From Stenotrophomonas maltophilia (lineage in GTDB: Bacteria; Pseudomonadota; Gammaproteobacteria; Xanthomonadales; Xanthomonadaceae): a stretch of DNA of 43,132 nucleotides. Below, one piece after another: positions 6,851-15,088 of this stretch. The notes under the pieces were generated by a model. That model was not told where the DNA came from and did no database searches. It saw nothing but the letters and a program-made list of their open reading frames with translations. Every line of letters begins with the position of its first letter. Positions within the stretch are counted from its first letter, which is position 1. Where the stretch lies: NCBI RefSeq assembly GCF_004684085.1, contig NZ_SRHZ01000009.1, forward strand, positions 1 through 43,132. The letters are read 5' to 3'. The position numbers and the translations under genes were made by a program.

Positions 6851-8023
6851 ATGTCCAACGCTACTTCCCCGGACCGCGCGCTGGCGCTGGCCACCCTGGC
6901 CATCCATGGCGGCCAGTCGCCCGACCCGAGCACCGGCGCAGTGATGCCGCCGATCTACGCAACCTCCACCTACGCGCAGTCCAGCCCGGGCGAGCATCAG
7001 GGCTTTGAGTACTCGCGCACCCACAACCCGACCCGTTTCGCCTACGAGCGTTGCGTGGCATCCCTGGAAGGCGGCACCCGCGGCTTTGCCTTCGCCTCGG
7101 GCATGGCGGCCAGTTCGACCGTGATCGAGCTGCTGGACGCCGGCAGCCACGTGGTGGCGATGGATGACATCTACGGCGGCAGCTTCCGCTTGTTCGAGCG
7201 TGTGCGTCGCCGCACCGCCGGGCTGGACTTCAGCTTCGTCGATCTGACCGATCTGACCGCGTTCGAGGCCGCCATCACGCCGAAGACGAAGATGGTGTGG
7301 ATCGAGACTCCGACCAACCCGATGTTGAAGATCGTCGACATCGCCGCGGTTGCCGCCATCGCCAAGCGCCATGGCCTGATCGTGGTGGTCGACAACACTT
7401 TCGCCTCGCCGATGCTGCAGCGTCCGCTGGAGCTGGGCGCGGACCTGGTCCTGCACTCGGCCACCAAGTACCTCAATGGCCACTCGGACATGGTCGGTGG
7501 CATGGTCGTAGTCGGCGACAACGCTGAACTGGCCGAGCAGATGGCCTTCCTGCAGAACTCGGTGGGTGGCGTGCAGGGCCCGTTCGACAGCTTCCTGGCC
7601 TTGCGCGGCCTGAAGACCCTGCCGCTGCGCATGAAGGCGCATTGCGCCAACGCGCTGGCGTTGGCCCAGTGGCTGGAAAAGCACCCGGCGGTGGAGAAGG
7701 TGATCTACCCGGGCCTGCCCTCGCACCCGCAGCATGAACTGGCCGGCAAGCAGATGGCCGGCTACGGCGGCATCGTCTCGATCGTGCTCAAGGGTGGTTT
7801 CGACGCGGCCAAGCGCTTCTGCGAGAAGACCGAACTGTTCACCCTGGCCGAGTCGCTGGGCGGTGTGGAAAGCCTGGTCAACCACCCGGCGGTGATGACC
7901 CATGCCTCGATTCCGGTCGCACGCCGCGAACAGCTGGGCATCAGTGATGCGCTGGTGCGGCTGAGCGTGGGCGTTGAGGATCTGGGGGATCTGCAGGTGG
8001 ATCTGGAAAAGGCGCTGGCGTGA
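6851..8023 (+). CDS. metB: Cystathionine gamma-lyase / gamma-synthase (Cys/Met PLP family)
   Basis: 390 residues of the Cys/Met metabolism PLP family. The PLP lysine is K206 in LHSATKYLNGHSDMVGG, and YSRTHNPTRFAYE, ASGMAASSTV and ESLGGVESLVNHPAVMTH are the usual signatures. It cleaves cystathionine to cysteine, ammonia and 2-oxobutyrate, or makes cystathionine from an acylated homoserine; sequence alone does not separate these. Pairing with cbs favours the lyase direction. I recall that a close S. maltophilia enzyme is used as an H2S-producing cystathionine gamma-lyase. AGGAAAG precedes the ATG. In xanthomonads the gene named metB marks one border of the LPS locus, as here: its TGA overlaps the ATG of wzm. 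Confidence 0.9.
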   Translation: MSNATSPDRALALATLAIHGGQSPDPSTGAVMPPIYATSTYAQSSPGEHQGFEYSRTHNPTRFAYERCVASLEGGTRGFAFASGMAASSTVIELLDAGSHVVAMDDIYGGSFRLFERVRRRTAGLDFSFVDLTDLTAFEAAITPKTKMVWIETPTNPMLKIVDIAAVAAIAKRHGLIVVVDNTFASPMLQRPLELGADLVLHSATKYLNGHSDMVGGMVVVGDNAELAEQMAFLQNSVGGVQGPFDSFLALRGLKTLPLRMKAHCANALALAQWLEKHPAVEKVIYPGLPSHPQHELAGKQMAGYGGIVSIVLKGGFDAAKRFCEKTELFTLAESLGGVESLVNHPAVMTHASIPVARREQLGISDALVRLSVGVEDLGDLQVDLEKALA

Positions 8024-8811
8024 TGATCAGTGGCGTACAACGCAAGGCTGAGCTGCTCTGGGCATTGTCCCAGCGTGAGATCGCAGCAAGGTTCAAAGGA
8101 TCCTACGGTGGCCTCTCCTGGTATGTAATCCAGAACCTGCTGTTGCTGACGCTTTACTCGTTCGTGTTCGGTACGCTGTTCAAGAACCGATGGGGGCAGG
8201 GTGATCATCCGTCGGGTAACTTCACCGTCGCGCTGTTCATCGGCTTGATCGTGTTCAATCTATTCGCCGAATGCGTCACGCGTGCGCCAACGCTGATCCT
8301 GGCCAATGCGAACTACGTGAAGAAAGTTGTTTTTCCCCTTGATGTGCTGCCCGTCGTCACCCTGATTACGGCTGTGTTCAATGCGTTCGTGGCGATGCTG
8401 GTACTCATTGCCGTGTCCTGGTACCTGGATTCGCCCATGCATTGGCAGGGGCTGTGGATCCCGGTAATCCTGCTGCCGCTGATGGTGTTGATCCTGGGAG
8501 TGACCTGGTTGCTGGCGGCACTCGGAACCTACATCCGCGACATCAACCAGATGGTGACGTTGCTGATCAGTGCCTTCATGTTCCTGTCGCCGTTGTTCTA
8601 TCAGATCACCGCGTTGCCAAAGGCCGCGCAGACGTGGGTGATGTTCAATCCGTTGACATTGCCGATGCAGGAATCACGTGCGGCATTGATGCTGGGCCAG
8701 TCCCCGGATTGGGCTGCGCTGGGAGTCTATCTGCTGATCGCGCTGCCGGTGGCTGCCTTGGGCTACATGTTCTTCCAGAAGATGCGTGGAGGCTTCGCCG
8801 ATGTCATCTGA
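8023..8811 (+). CDS. wzm: O-antigen ABC exporter permease Wzm
   Basis: 262 residues, ABC-2 type integral membrane protein. About six hydrophobic segments are visible (LLLLTLYSFVFGTLF, FTVALFIGLIVFNLF, VVTLITAVFNAFVAMLVLIAV, IPVILLPLMVLILGVTWLLAAL, MVTLLISAFMFLSPLFYQI, LGVYLLIALPVAALGYMFF). The N-terminal REIAARFKGSYGGLSWYVI and the YIRDINQM loop are typical of polysaccharide exporters. With Wzt it moves undecaprenyl-diphosphate-linked polysaccharide across the inner membrane. The ATG at 8023 shares its A with the stop of the preceding gene, and its own end overlaps wzt by 11 bases. Base composition looks less GC-rich than in the flanking housekeeping genes. Confidence 0.93.
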   Translation: MISGVQRKAELLWALSQREIAARFKGSYGGLSWYVIQNLLLLTLYSFVFGTLFKNRWGQGDHPSGNFTVALFIGLIVFNLFAECVTRAPTLILANANYVKKVVFPLDVLPVVTLITAVFNAFVAMLVLIAVSWYLDSPMHWQGLWIPVILLPLMVLILGVTWLLAALGTYIRDINQMVTLLISAFMFLSPLFYQITALPKAAQTWVMFNPLTLPMQESRAALMLGQSPDWAALGVYLLIALPVAALGYMFFQKMRGGFADVI

Positions 8812-10138
8812 CGTCTCGATCCGGGTCCACGGCCTGTCCAAGTGCTATCACATCTATGAGAAGCCCGCGCACCGCCTCTGGCAGGGTCTATTGGGTGGAC
8901 GGCGAAAGCTCTACCGCGATTTCTGGGCGCTGCGTGATATCGACTTCAGCGTGCGGAAGGGCACGACGTTCGGCGTCATCGGAAAGAATGGCTCTGGCAA
9001 GTCGACCTTGCTGCAGATCGTTTGCGGTACGTTGTTGCCTACCAGTGGCAGCGTCGAGCGTGTCGGCAAAGTGGCAGCGCTGCTGGAACTGGGGGCTGGC
9101 TTCAATCCCGAGTTCACCGGGCGCCAGAACGCGATTCTCAGTGGCGGCATCTATGGCCTGACCACTGCGGAGATCAACGAGCGCCTGCCGTCGATCATCG
9201 AATTCGCCGAAATCGGTGAGTTCATCGATCGCCCAGTCAAAACGTACTCCAGTGGCATGTTCGTGCGTCTGGCTTTCTCGGTGATCACCCACGTCGACGC
9301 TGACATTCTGGTCATCGACGAGGCGCTTGCCGTGGGTGATGCGCAGTTCACACAGAAGTGCATGCGTTGGCTGCGCAAGTTCAAGGAGAACGGCACGCTG
9401 GTGTTCGTCAGCCATGACAGTGGTGCGGTGCGAAGCCTGTGCGACCAGGCCATGTGGATCGAGCATGGCCGGGTGCAAGCCATTGGTGACGCCAAGAGCG
9501 TGACAGAGAAGTACCTGGCGTCGTTGTTCAACCAGTCGCAGAACAGCGCAGCGGAACGGGACCATGCCGTGCAGGATATCCTCTCGGCGGACGACTGGAA
9601 GGATCAGCGGCAGTCGATGATCAATGGCAGCTCGCTGCGCAATGACATCCAGGTGATGCAGTTTACGCCGGAGAGCGCATCCTTTGGCCAAGGCGGGGTG
9701 GAAATCACCCAGGTGGTGCTGGAGGACCGCGAGCATAACCCGCTGTCGTGGGTGGTCGGCGGCGAGGCGGTCTCGCTGGTCGTGCAGGCGCGCGCACTGG
9801 TCGATCTGCAGCAACCCATTGTCGGCTTCTTCCTGAAGGACAAGCACGGGCAGACACTGTTTGGCGACAACACGTACCTGACCTACCTGGATGCACCCCC
9901 CATGGTCAGTCATGGCGAGCGCTTCCGTGCGGTGTTCAGCTTCCCGATGCCGATCCTGCCCGTGGGTGACTACAGTTTTGACGTCGCTATCGCCGAGGGC
10001 ACCCAGCTGGACCATCGGCAGCTCAGGTGGGGCCACGACGTACTGATCGTCCGCTCAGTGTCGACCAGCGTCTCCACGGGGTTGGTGGGCATTCCCATGC
10101 TGGAGGTCGCAATCGAGGTGGATGCCAATGAAGATTGA
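8801..10138 (+). CDS. wzt: O-antigen ABC exporter ATPase Wzt with C-terminal sugar-binding-type domain
   Basis: 445 residues. The N-terminal ABC domain (about 1-250) has Walker A GKNGSGKST with K67, the polysaccharide-exporter segment ELGAGFNPEFTGRQN, signature YSSGM, Walker B ILVIDEALAVGD and the switch His in FVSHD. After a linker, residues about 285-445 form a beta-rich domain (VEITQVVLEDREHNPL, GFFLKDKHGQTLFGDNTY, GDYSFDVAIAEG) matching the Wzt C-terminal domain. In the E. coli O8/O9a systems that domain recognises the modified non-reducing end of the finished chain. The gene overlaps wzm upstream and the methyltransferase downstream by 11 bases each. Confidence 0.93.
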   Translation: MSSDVSIRVHGLSKCYHIYEKPAHRLWQGLLGGRRKLYRDFWALRDIDFSVRKGTTFGVIGKNGSGKSTLLQIVCGTLLPTSGSVERVGKVAALLELGAGFNPEFTGRQNAILSGGIYGLTTAEINERLPSIIEFAEIGEFIDRPVKTYSSGMFVRLAFSVITHVDADILVIDEALAVGDAQFTQKCMRWLRKFKENGTLVFVSHDSGAVRSLCDQAMWIEHGRVQAIGDAKSVTEKYLASLFNQSQNSAAERDHAVQDILSADDWKDQRQSMINGSSLRNDIQVMQFTPESASFGQGGVEITQVVLEDREHNPLSWVVGGEAVSLVVQARALVDLQQPIVGFFLKDKHGQTLFGDNTYLTYLDAPPMVSHGERFRAVFSFPMPILPVGDYSFDVAIAEGTQLDHRQLRWGHDVLIVRSVSTSVSTGLVGIPMLEVAIEVDANED

Positions 10139-10889
10139 AGATCGCGTTTCGCCATACGACTACAGTTTCGATCCGGAAGGGCCGAGCACCGCTGCCCGCA
10201 TCTCGCGGATGGTGGGACAGGGGCAGCGGGTGCTGGAACTGGGCTGCGGCTACGGTGTCATCTCGCGTCAGCTCAGCCAGGCACAAGGGTGTACTGTGAC
10301 CGGCGTGGAGATCGATCCGGTCAGTGCCGATCTGGCTCGTCCCTACCTGCATGCGCTGCACGTTGGAACCCTGGAAGGTGACGACTGGCTGGCAGCGGTT
10401 CGCGGCACCTACGATGTGATCGTCTGCGCCGACGTGCTGGAACACCTGCGTGATCCTGCATACACACTCGGCCAGCTAATGACCCTGCTTGCCCCGGACG
10501 GGCGCCTGGTGGCATCCGTGCCCAACGTGGGCCATGCAGGTATCATCGCTGCCTTGTTCTGCGGGCGCTTCGATTACACGCCGACAGGGCTGCTCGACGA
10601 AACCCATCTGCGCTTCTTCACCTGGGATTCGCTGGAGCGCATGCTCAATGGACAGGGCCTGGAGGTTGCCAGGCGGGAAGCAGTCAACGCCGGCGGAAAC
10701 CACGAGCAGTTCCTTGAGTACTGGCAGCCCCTGCCGGAACCGATCAAGCACATGCTCAATCGTCATCCCACCGCCAACGTGTTCCAGTTCGTGCTGGAGG
10801 CGCGCCGCAGTGAGGCGCCGCAGCGCCCATGGCAGGTCGAGGATGCCGAAGCGATGCAGCGCTGGGCCGATGAGGTGGCGGGTGGCTGA
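10128..10889 (+). CDS. SAM-dependent methyltransferase of the O-antigen locus
   Basis: 253 residues, class I SAM methyltransferase. Motif I VLELGCGYG is at 35-43; later signatures are VTGVEID, YDVIVCADVLEHLRDP, LVASVPNVGH and DETHLRFFTWDSLERML, a pattern seen in many sugar-pathway methyltransferases. The ATG at 10128 is preferred over 10122 because GAGGTG at 10115-10120 has correct spacing. It overlaps wzt upstream and the large glycosyltransferase downstream. Because Wzt carries the cap-reading type of domain, a likely job is methylation of the terminal sugar of the O-chain (inference); methylation of an internal sugar is the alternative. There is no kinase or coiled-coil domain in this protein, unlike WbdD. 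Confidence 0.85.
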   Translation: MKIEDRVSPYDYSFDPEGPSTAARISRMVGQGQRVLELGCGYGVISRQLSQAQGCTVTGVEIDPVSADLARPYLHALHVGTLEGDDWLAAVRGTYDVIVCADVLEHLRDPAYTLGQLMTLLAPDGRLVASVPNVGHAGIIAALFCGRFDYTPTGLLDETHLRFFTWDSLERMLNGQGLEVARREAVNAGGNHEQFLEYWQPLPEPIKHMLNRHPTANVFQFVLEARRSEAPQRPWQVEDAEAMQRWADEVAGG

Positions 10890-12963
10890 AGTGATCCTCG
10901 CAGACCGCGCTGCGCTGCCACGCGTGAGCGTGGTGATCCCGTCCTATAACCACGCACGCTTCATCGGCGAGGCCATCCGGTCTGTGCTGGTACAGACGAT
11001 GTCTTCTCTGGAACTGATCATCATCGATGATGGTTCCAGGGATGATTCTGTGTTGGTTGCCACTGCCATTGCGGCAGAGGATGACCGGGTGAGAGTGGTG
11101 CGCCAGGACAACGCGGGGTCGCACGCGGCGATCAATCGTGGTCTGTCAAAGGCGCGGGGCGCATGGCTGGCGGTCCTCAACTCGGACGATATCTGGGAGC
11201 CTGAGCGGCTTGAGCAGATGCTCGAGCGCGCTGAGCGCGAAGATGCGCAGTTCCTGTTCAGCGATATCCGCCTGATTGATGCCGATGGCGAGTTCATCGA
11301 TGACCCGTCTCATTGGTGGAACTTCAGCGTGCAGCGTCTGCGCGAGCGCGTGCGCAGCGAAGGCGTGGTGAATGGGCTGCTGTATGGAAACTTCACTGTG
11401 TCCACGTCGAACTTCCTGTTCCGCAGGGAGTTGTTGACCAGCGTTGGCTGGTTTCGGCGCTTCCGCTACAACCTGGATTGGGACTACGTGCTGCGCTGCC
11501 TGGATACCGAGGGCGTGAAGGTGGAGTTCGTCGACCAGCGTCTGATGCGCTATCGGTTGCACGGTGACAACGCCATTCTCAGTGGCATGCCCGGCGCTGC
11601 GGCCGAGGCGCAGCTGATCACGCGGCAGATCTACCGTCGTCGGATGCATGCACCCCAGAGCCTGCTGCTCAGTCACCACCGGCATGATCGCCTGTTGCGT
11701 CGCTACCTGCAGGGCCAGGTCAACAAGTACCGCGAGTCATTCCATGCAGTTGAAGCAGATCGCGATGCCCATGTAGAACTTCTGCAACAACGCCAGCAGT
11801 TGATCGAGGCGGAGCGGCTCCAGCGTGAGCAGGCCAGCGAAGCCGAGCGCCGGAAAGCGCAGGCGGTCGAAGCAGAGCTGCGTGAGGCGCTGATAGTGCA
11901 GCAGGATCAGCAGGAGTCGCTGGAGCAGGTGCACGCGGAGTATCGCAAGCGTGCACACGCCCAGCGCATGGACGTATACGGCGATTCTCTGCGGGTGAGG
12001 TACGAGCGAGACCTGCAGCGTTGCCGCGAGGTGCGGATGCTGGAACACCTTGAAGGGCGAAACCTTCCAGGCTCCCCAGCCTACGGACTGCCGTTGAGCT
12101 TGCGTCAGCGCGTGTCGCGCGCCATCAGGAGCGCGCGCCGCATCGACGAATCCATTGGCTTCCTGCGCAATGGAGTCACGGCTGGTACGGTCCGTCATGT
12201 TGCGCGTGATCCTCTGCCGATCGTGCCCTTGGTAGCAGAGGTGGCGGTCCATCTGCACATTTTCTATCGTGATCTTGCCCCCGAACTGATCGCCGATGCG
12301 CTGCGCATACCGAACCTGCGCAAAGTGGTCATTACCGGGCCCTGGAGTCGCGAGGACTTCGACGGTCCGCTGGATGAACTGGTTGCGCGCGGTGTGGATG
12401 TGCAGATTCTGGTCGTCCCCAATCGTGGCAAGGACGTGGGCGGATTGCTGGCGGCGATCCGTGATGGAGGTCTCCTCGATTCGGATCTCGTGCTGAAGCT
12501 GCACTCCAAGAAGAGCCACAATCCGGAAAGCTACTTCCAGGCGATTTCGGCGTTGTTCGGGCAGGAAATACGCGATGGCGATCATTGGCGCCGCGCTCTT
12601 GTGCAGCCATTGACCGGCAGCACCTGGCAGATCAACAACGTGCTGAAACTTTTCCAGGATGATCCGGCGATCGGCATGGTAGGTGCACGACCGTTCATCA
12701 CCAGCGTTCCCGATGCCAATGCAGCGCTCAGCCAAGCGGCGTACGAGCGCTTTGGTGTGCCGCAGGGAGCTCCGTTTGTAGCCGGCACGATGTTCTGGAT
12801 TCGATCCTCATTGCTCCGGCCGCTGCTCGAGCTTGGCTTGTCGCTCGATGAGTTCAGCCTGGACAGCAGGGAGGTTGAGGGCGGGCTGGAGCATGTGATG
12901 GAAAGGATGCTTGGCGCCCTGGTGATTGGGCGCGGCTTCGACATCTTTGGAGTGGAAGGATGA
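10882..12963 (+). CDS. GT2 glycosyltransferase + coiled coil + RgpF-like domain
   Basis: 693 residues in three parts. Residues about 10-230 are a GT2/GT-A domain (VSVVIPSYNHARFIGEAIRS, IIIDDGSRDD, the DXD-type SDD at 101-103, and NLDWDYVLRCLD). Residues about 290-365 are a highly charged Glu/Gln/Arg segment expected to form a coiled coil of roughly 11 nm. Residues about 454-693 resemble rhamnan synthesis protein F (VVPNRGKDVGGLL, LVLKLHSKKS, PFVAGTMFWIR). It probably adds sugars to the O-chain in the cytoplasm. The start is uncertain: GTG 10882 has GAGG six bases upstream; ATG 10870 and GTG 10891 are alternatives. It overlaps both neighbours. Confidence 0.85.
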   Translation: MAEVILADRAALPRVSVVIPSYNHARFIGEAIRSVLVQTMSSLELIIIDDGSRDDSVLVATAIAAEDDRVRVVRQDNAGSHAAINRGLSKARGAWLAVLNSDDIWEPERLEQMLERAEREDAQFLFSDIRLIDADGEFIDDPSHWWNFSVQRLRERVRSEGVVNGLLYGNFTVSTSNFLFRRELLTSVGWFRRFRYNLDWDYVLRCLDTEGVKVEFVDQRLMRYRLHGDNAILSGMPGAAAEAQLITRQIYRRRMHAPQSLLLSHHRHDRLLRRYLQGQVNKYRESFHAVEADRDAHVELLQQRQQLIEAERLQREQASEAERRKAQAVEAELREALIVQQDQQESLEQVHAEYRKRAHAQRMDVYGDSLRVRYERDLQRCREVRMLEHLEGRNLPGSPAYGLPLSLRQRVSRAIRSARRIDESIGFLRNGVTAGTVRHVARDPLPIVPLVAEVAVHLHIFYRDLAPELIADALRIPNLRKVVITGPWSREDFDGPLDELVARGVDVQILVVPNRGKDVGGLLAAIRDGGLLDSDLVLKLHSKKSHNPESYFQAISALFGQEIRDGDHWRRALVQPLTGSTWQINNVLKLFQDDPAIGMVGARPFITSVPDANAALSQAAYERFGVPQGAPFVAGTMFWIRSSLLRPLLELGLSLDEFSLDSREVEGGLEHVMERMLGALVIGRGFDIFGVEG

Positions 12964-13826
12964 GCGCACTGTCCAATCGCACCGTTCCGGTCTTCATCAT
13001 TTCCTACAACCGGGTCGGTTACATCAGGGACGTGATCGAGCGGCTGGAAGCGCTGGATTTCCAGAATCTCATCGTGGTCGACAATGCGTCGACCTACGAA
13101 CCGCTGCTGGACTATCTCAACGACAGTCCGCATCGCGTGGTCCGGCTCGACAAGAACTATGGCCATCTTGCGCTGTGGCGCAGTGGTCGTTTCGACGACG
13201 TCATCCAGCGCGAGCGTTTCATCCTGAACGACAGCGATGTCATGCCGGCCCATGATTGCCCGTCCGACATCACCGAGCACCTGGCTGAGCTGCTGGAGCG
13301 CTATCCGCGGCACAACAAGGCCGGGCTGTCACTGAGGATCGATGACCTGCCGGACCACTATGCGTTCAAGCAGCAGGTGATCGCCTGGGAATCGCCGTTC
13401 TGGCAGAACCTGCTGGAGGACGGCAACTATGAGGCGGCTCTTGATACCACATTCGCTCTCTACCGCCCTGGCGTCCATTGTGACGAAGAGCGTTGGTGGC
13501 GTTCGATCCGCACCGCTCCGCCATATTCAGCGCTGCATTTGCCATGGTATCAGGACACCTCGCTGATCTCGGACGAGGATATGTTCTACCAGCAGGCGGT
13601 TGCTGGCATTTCCAGTCAATGGAGCATCACCGATCCGGTATTGCTGAAGAAACAGAACACCGAGCTGCAGCACGAGATCGCGGCCCTCAAGCGTACAATC
13701 AGCGAGCTTCGCGGTGAGGTTGCGCCGGCGGGCTCAACGGCATGGCGCAACGCTGTCCGATCCACCCTGGGTGCCACCGGGCTGTTGCCGCTGGTGCGCC
13801 GCTTGCGCGACAACATGAAGAAGTGA
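12960..13826 (+). CDS. GT2-like glycosyltransferase with C-terminal helix
   Basis: 288 residues. The first half is a GT-A/GT2-like domain: VPVFIISYNRVGYIRDVIERL, IVVDNAS, the aromatic/basic stretch LDKNYGHLALWRSG and a DXD at D91-S-D93 in FILNDSDVM. It lacks the usual extended C-terminal acceptor-binding helices and instead ends with a heptad-like segment (NTELQHEIAALKRTISELRGEV, about 225-250) and a basic tail. It presumably transfers one O-antigen sugar; donor and acceptor cannot be read from the sequence. The ATG overlaps the TGA of the large glycosyltransferase (ATGA), so the two are translationally coupled. Only a few bases separate it from the next gene. Confidence 0.8.
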   Translation: MSALSNRTVPVFIISYNRVGYIRDVIERLEALDFQNLIVVDNASTYEPLLDYLNDSPHRVVRLDKNYGHLALWRSGRFDDVIQRERFILNDSDVMPAHDCPSDITEHLAELLERYPRHNKAGLSLRIDDLPDHYAFKQQVIAWESPFWQNLLEDGNYEAALDTTFALYRPGVHCDEERWWRSIRTAPPYSALHLPWYQDTSLISDEDMFYQQAVAGISSQWSITDPVLLKKQNTELQHEIAALKRTISELRGEVAPAGSTAWRNAVRSTLGATGLLPLVRRLRDNMKK

Positions 13827-13831
13827 ATCCC

Positions 13832-14971
13832 ATGATCGAATGCATCTTTACCTCCATCAACAACGGCTACCTGCCGAAGGCGCGTATCCTCGCCGCTTCG
13901 GTCCGCCGCCATCACCCTGAAGCCAAGATGGCGCTCATGCTGAGCGATCATCAGGACCCGGCCCTGGATTACTCCGATTTCGATATCGTCCTGACCCCGG
14001 ATGATGTCGTCGAAGGTGTCGGTGAACTCCAGTCATGGTTGTTCGATCACACCGTGGTGGAATTGTGCACGGCGGTGAAGCCATTTGCGTTTGCGCACCT
14101 GTTCCGGAAGCATGGCTTTGCCAATGTCGTCTATCAGGATCCTGATACGGTGTTGTATGCACGGCTGGAGGAGCTGGAGCGCGAGATGGTCACCCATCCG
14201 ATCGTGCTGACTCCGCATGTCTCGGTGCCTGCAACGGATACCGATGACCTGCAGGACGGAGAAATGCTCGGTTGCCTGCGCCATGGCGTGTTCAATCTGG
14301 GCTTCCTGGCCTTGACCCGTGAAGGAGAGGGGCCCGCTTTCCTGCAGTGGTGGCTGGACCGCTGTCGCGACTACTGCTTCGACGACAACCAGCGTGGGCT
14401 GTTCACTGACCAGAAGTGGGTGGACCTGGCTCCCTGCTTCTTCCAGACGCTGGGAATACTTCGCGTACCGTCCTACAACGTCGCGACCTGGAATCTCTAC
14501 TACCGCGAAGTCAGCACCCGCGCGGACGGTACGATTGTGGTCAATGGCAGCTATCCGCTGCGCTTCTATCACTTCTCCGGTTTCGACATCGGTACCCACG
14601 AGAAGATGCTGGGCAAGCACGATGCGGGCAACACCACCTTGCAGATGATGACCCAATGGTACACATCGGAGCTGGAGCGCCTGAAGAACCCGGCGGGCTT
14701 GCCCGACAAGTATGGTGTGTTTGCCAACGGTCGCAAGATTCCGGCCGACTGGCGCCGCTACTATCGCAGCCAGCCCGCGCTCAAGCGCATGATCCCGCGC
14801 CCGTACGAACAGTATGAGGCAATCATCGCGCACTTCGACTCGGCGCCGGACGAGGTCGCACTGGATCCTTCCTCGTCGTCGCTGGAGCGTTTTGTTCGTC
14901 GTCGGCCGGGATTGGCTTCATTGGTACGCAAGGTGGTGCCTGCGTCTGTGATCCGTCGTCTGCGCGGCTGA
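13832..14971 (+). CDS. Putative glycosyltransferase with GT-A DXD (GT8-like)
   Basis: 379 residues, predicted cytoplasmic. The N-terminus MIECIFTSINNGYLPKARILAASVRRHHP and VVYQDPDTVLYARL, with DXD at D103-P-D105, resemble GT8-type and related nucleotide-diphospho-sugar transferases. Downstream are FNLGFLALTR, TDQKWVDLAPCFF and LRFYHFSGFDIG, also features of that fold (His and Asp in the metal/nucleotide region). It is the last gene of the plus-strand O-antigen operon, five bases after the previous stop. The C-terminal 60 residues are basic and may contact the membrane. Donor sugar unknown. A long hairpin follows before the convergent DUF2142 gene. Confidence 0.78.
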   Translation: MIECIFTSINNGYLPKARILAASVRRHHPEAKMALMLSDHQDPALDYSDFDIVLTPDDVVEGVGELQSWLFDHTVVELCTAVKPFAFAHLFRKHGFANVVYQDPDTVLYARLEELEREMVTHPIVLTPHVSVPATDTDDLQDGEMLGCLRHGVFNLGFLALTREGEGPAFLQWWLDRCRDYCFDDNQRGLFTDQKWVDLAPCFFQTLGILRVPSYNVATWNLYYREVSTRADGTIVVNGSYPLRFYHFSGFDIGTHEKMLGKHDAGNTTLQMMTQWYTSELERLKNPAGLPDKYGVFANGRKIPADWRRYYRSQPALKRMIPRPYEQYEAIIAHFDSAPDEVALDPSSSSLERFVRRRPGLASLVRKVVPASVIRRLRG

Positions 14972-14986
14972 GCCGCCCTTCCATGC

Positions 14987-15038
14987 GCACAACAGGATGG
15001 TCTCGCAGGCAGGCGCTGCGATAACCATGCTGTTGTGC
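14987..15038. terminator. Long imperfect hairpin between convergent operons
   Basis: Arms 14987-15001 and 15024-15038 pair over 15 bases with one mismatch, and an inner stem TCGCAG (15003-15008) / CTGCGA (15016-15021) continues the structure. It sits between the stop of the last plus-strand glycosyltransferase and the stop of the minus-strand DUF2142 gene. There is no T-run on either side, so termination by this hairpin alone is uncertain. Confidence 0.5.
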
Positions 15039-15088
15039 CTTCGTTGACGACGATCGCCCCGGCACCCGGTCCGGCGCGGTTCCCGGGT

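Noticed and set aside
6839..7903. A 354-codon minus-strand open frame opposite metB
   Set aside because: Antisense to a gene with an intact PLP lysine and full family signature; no motif in the reverse frame.
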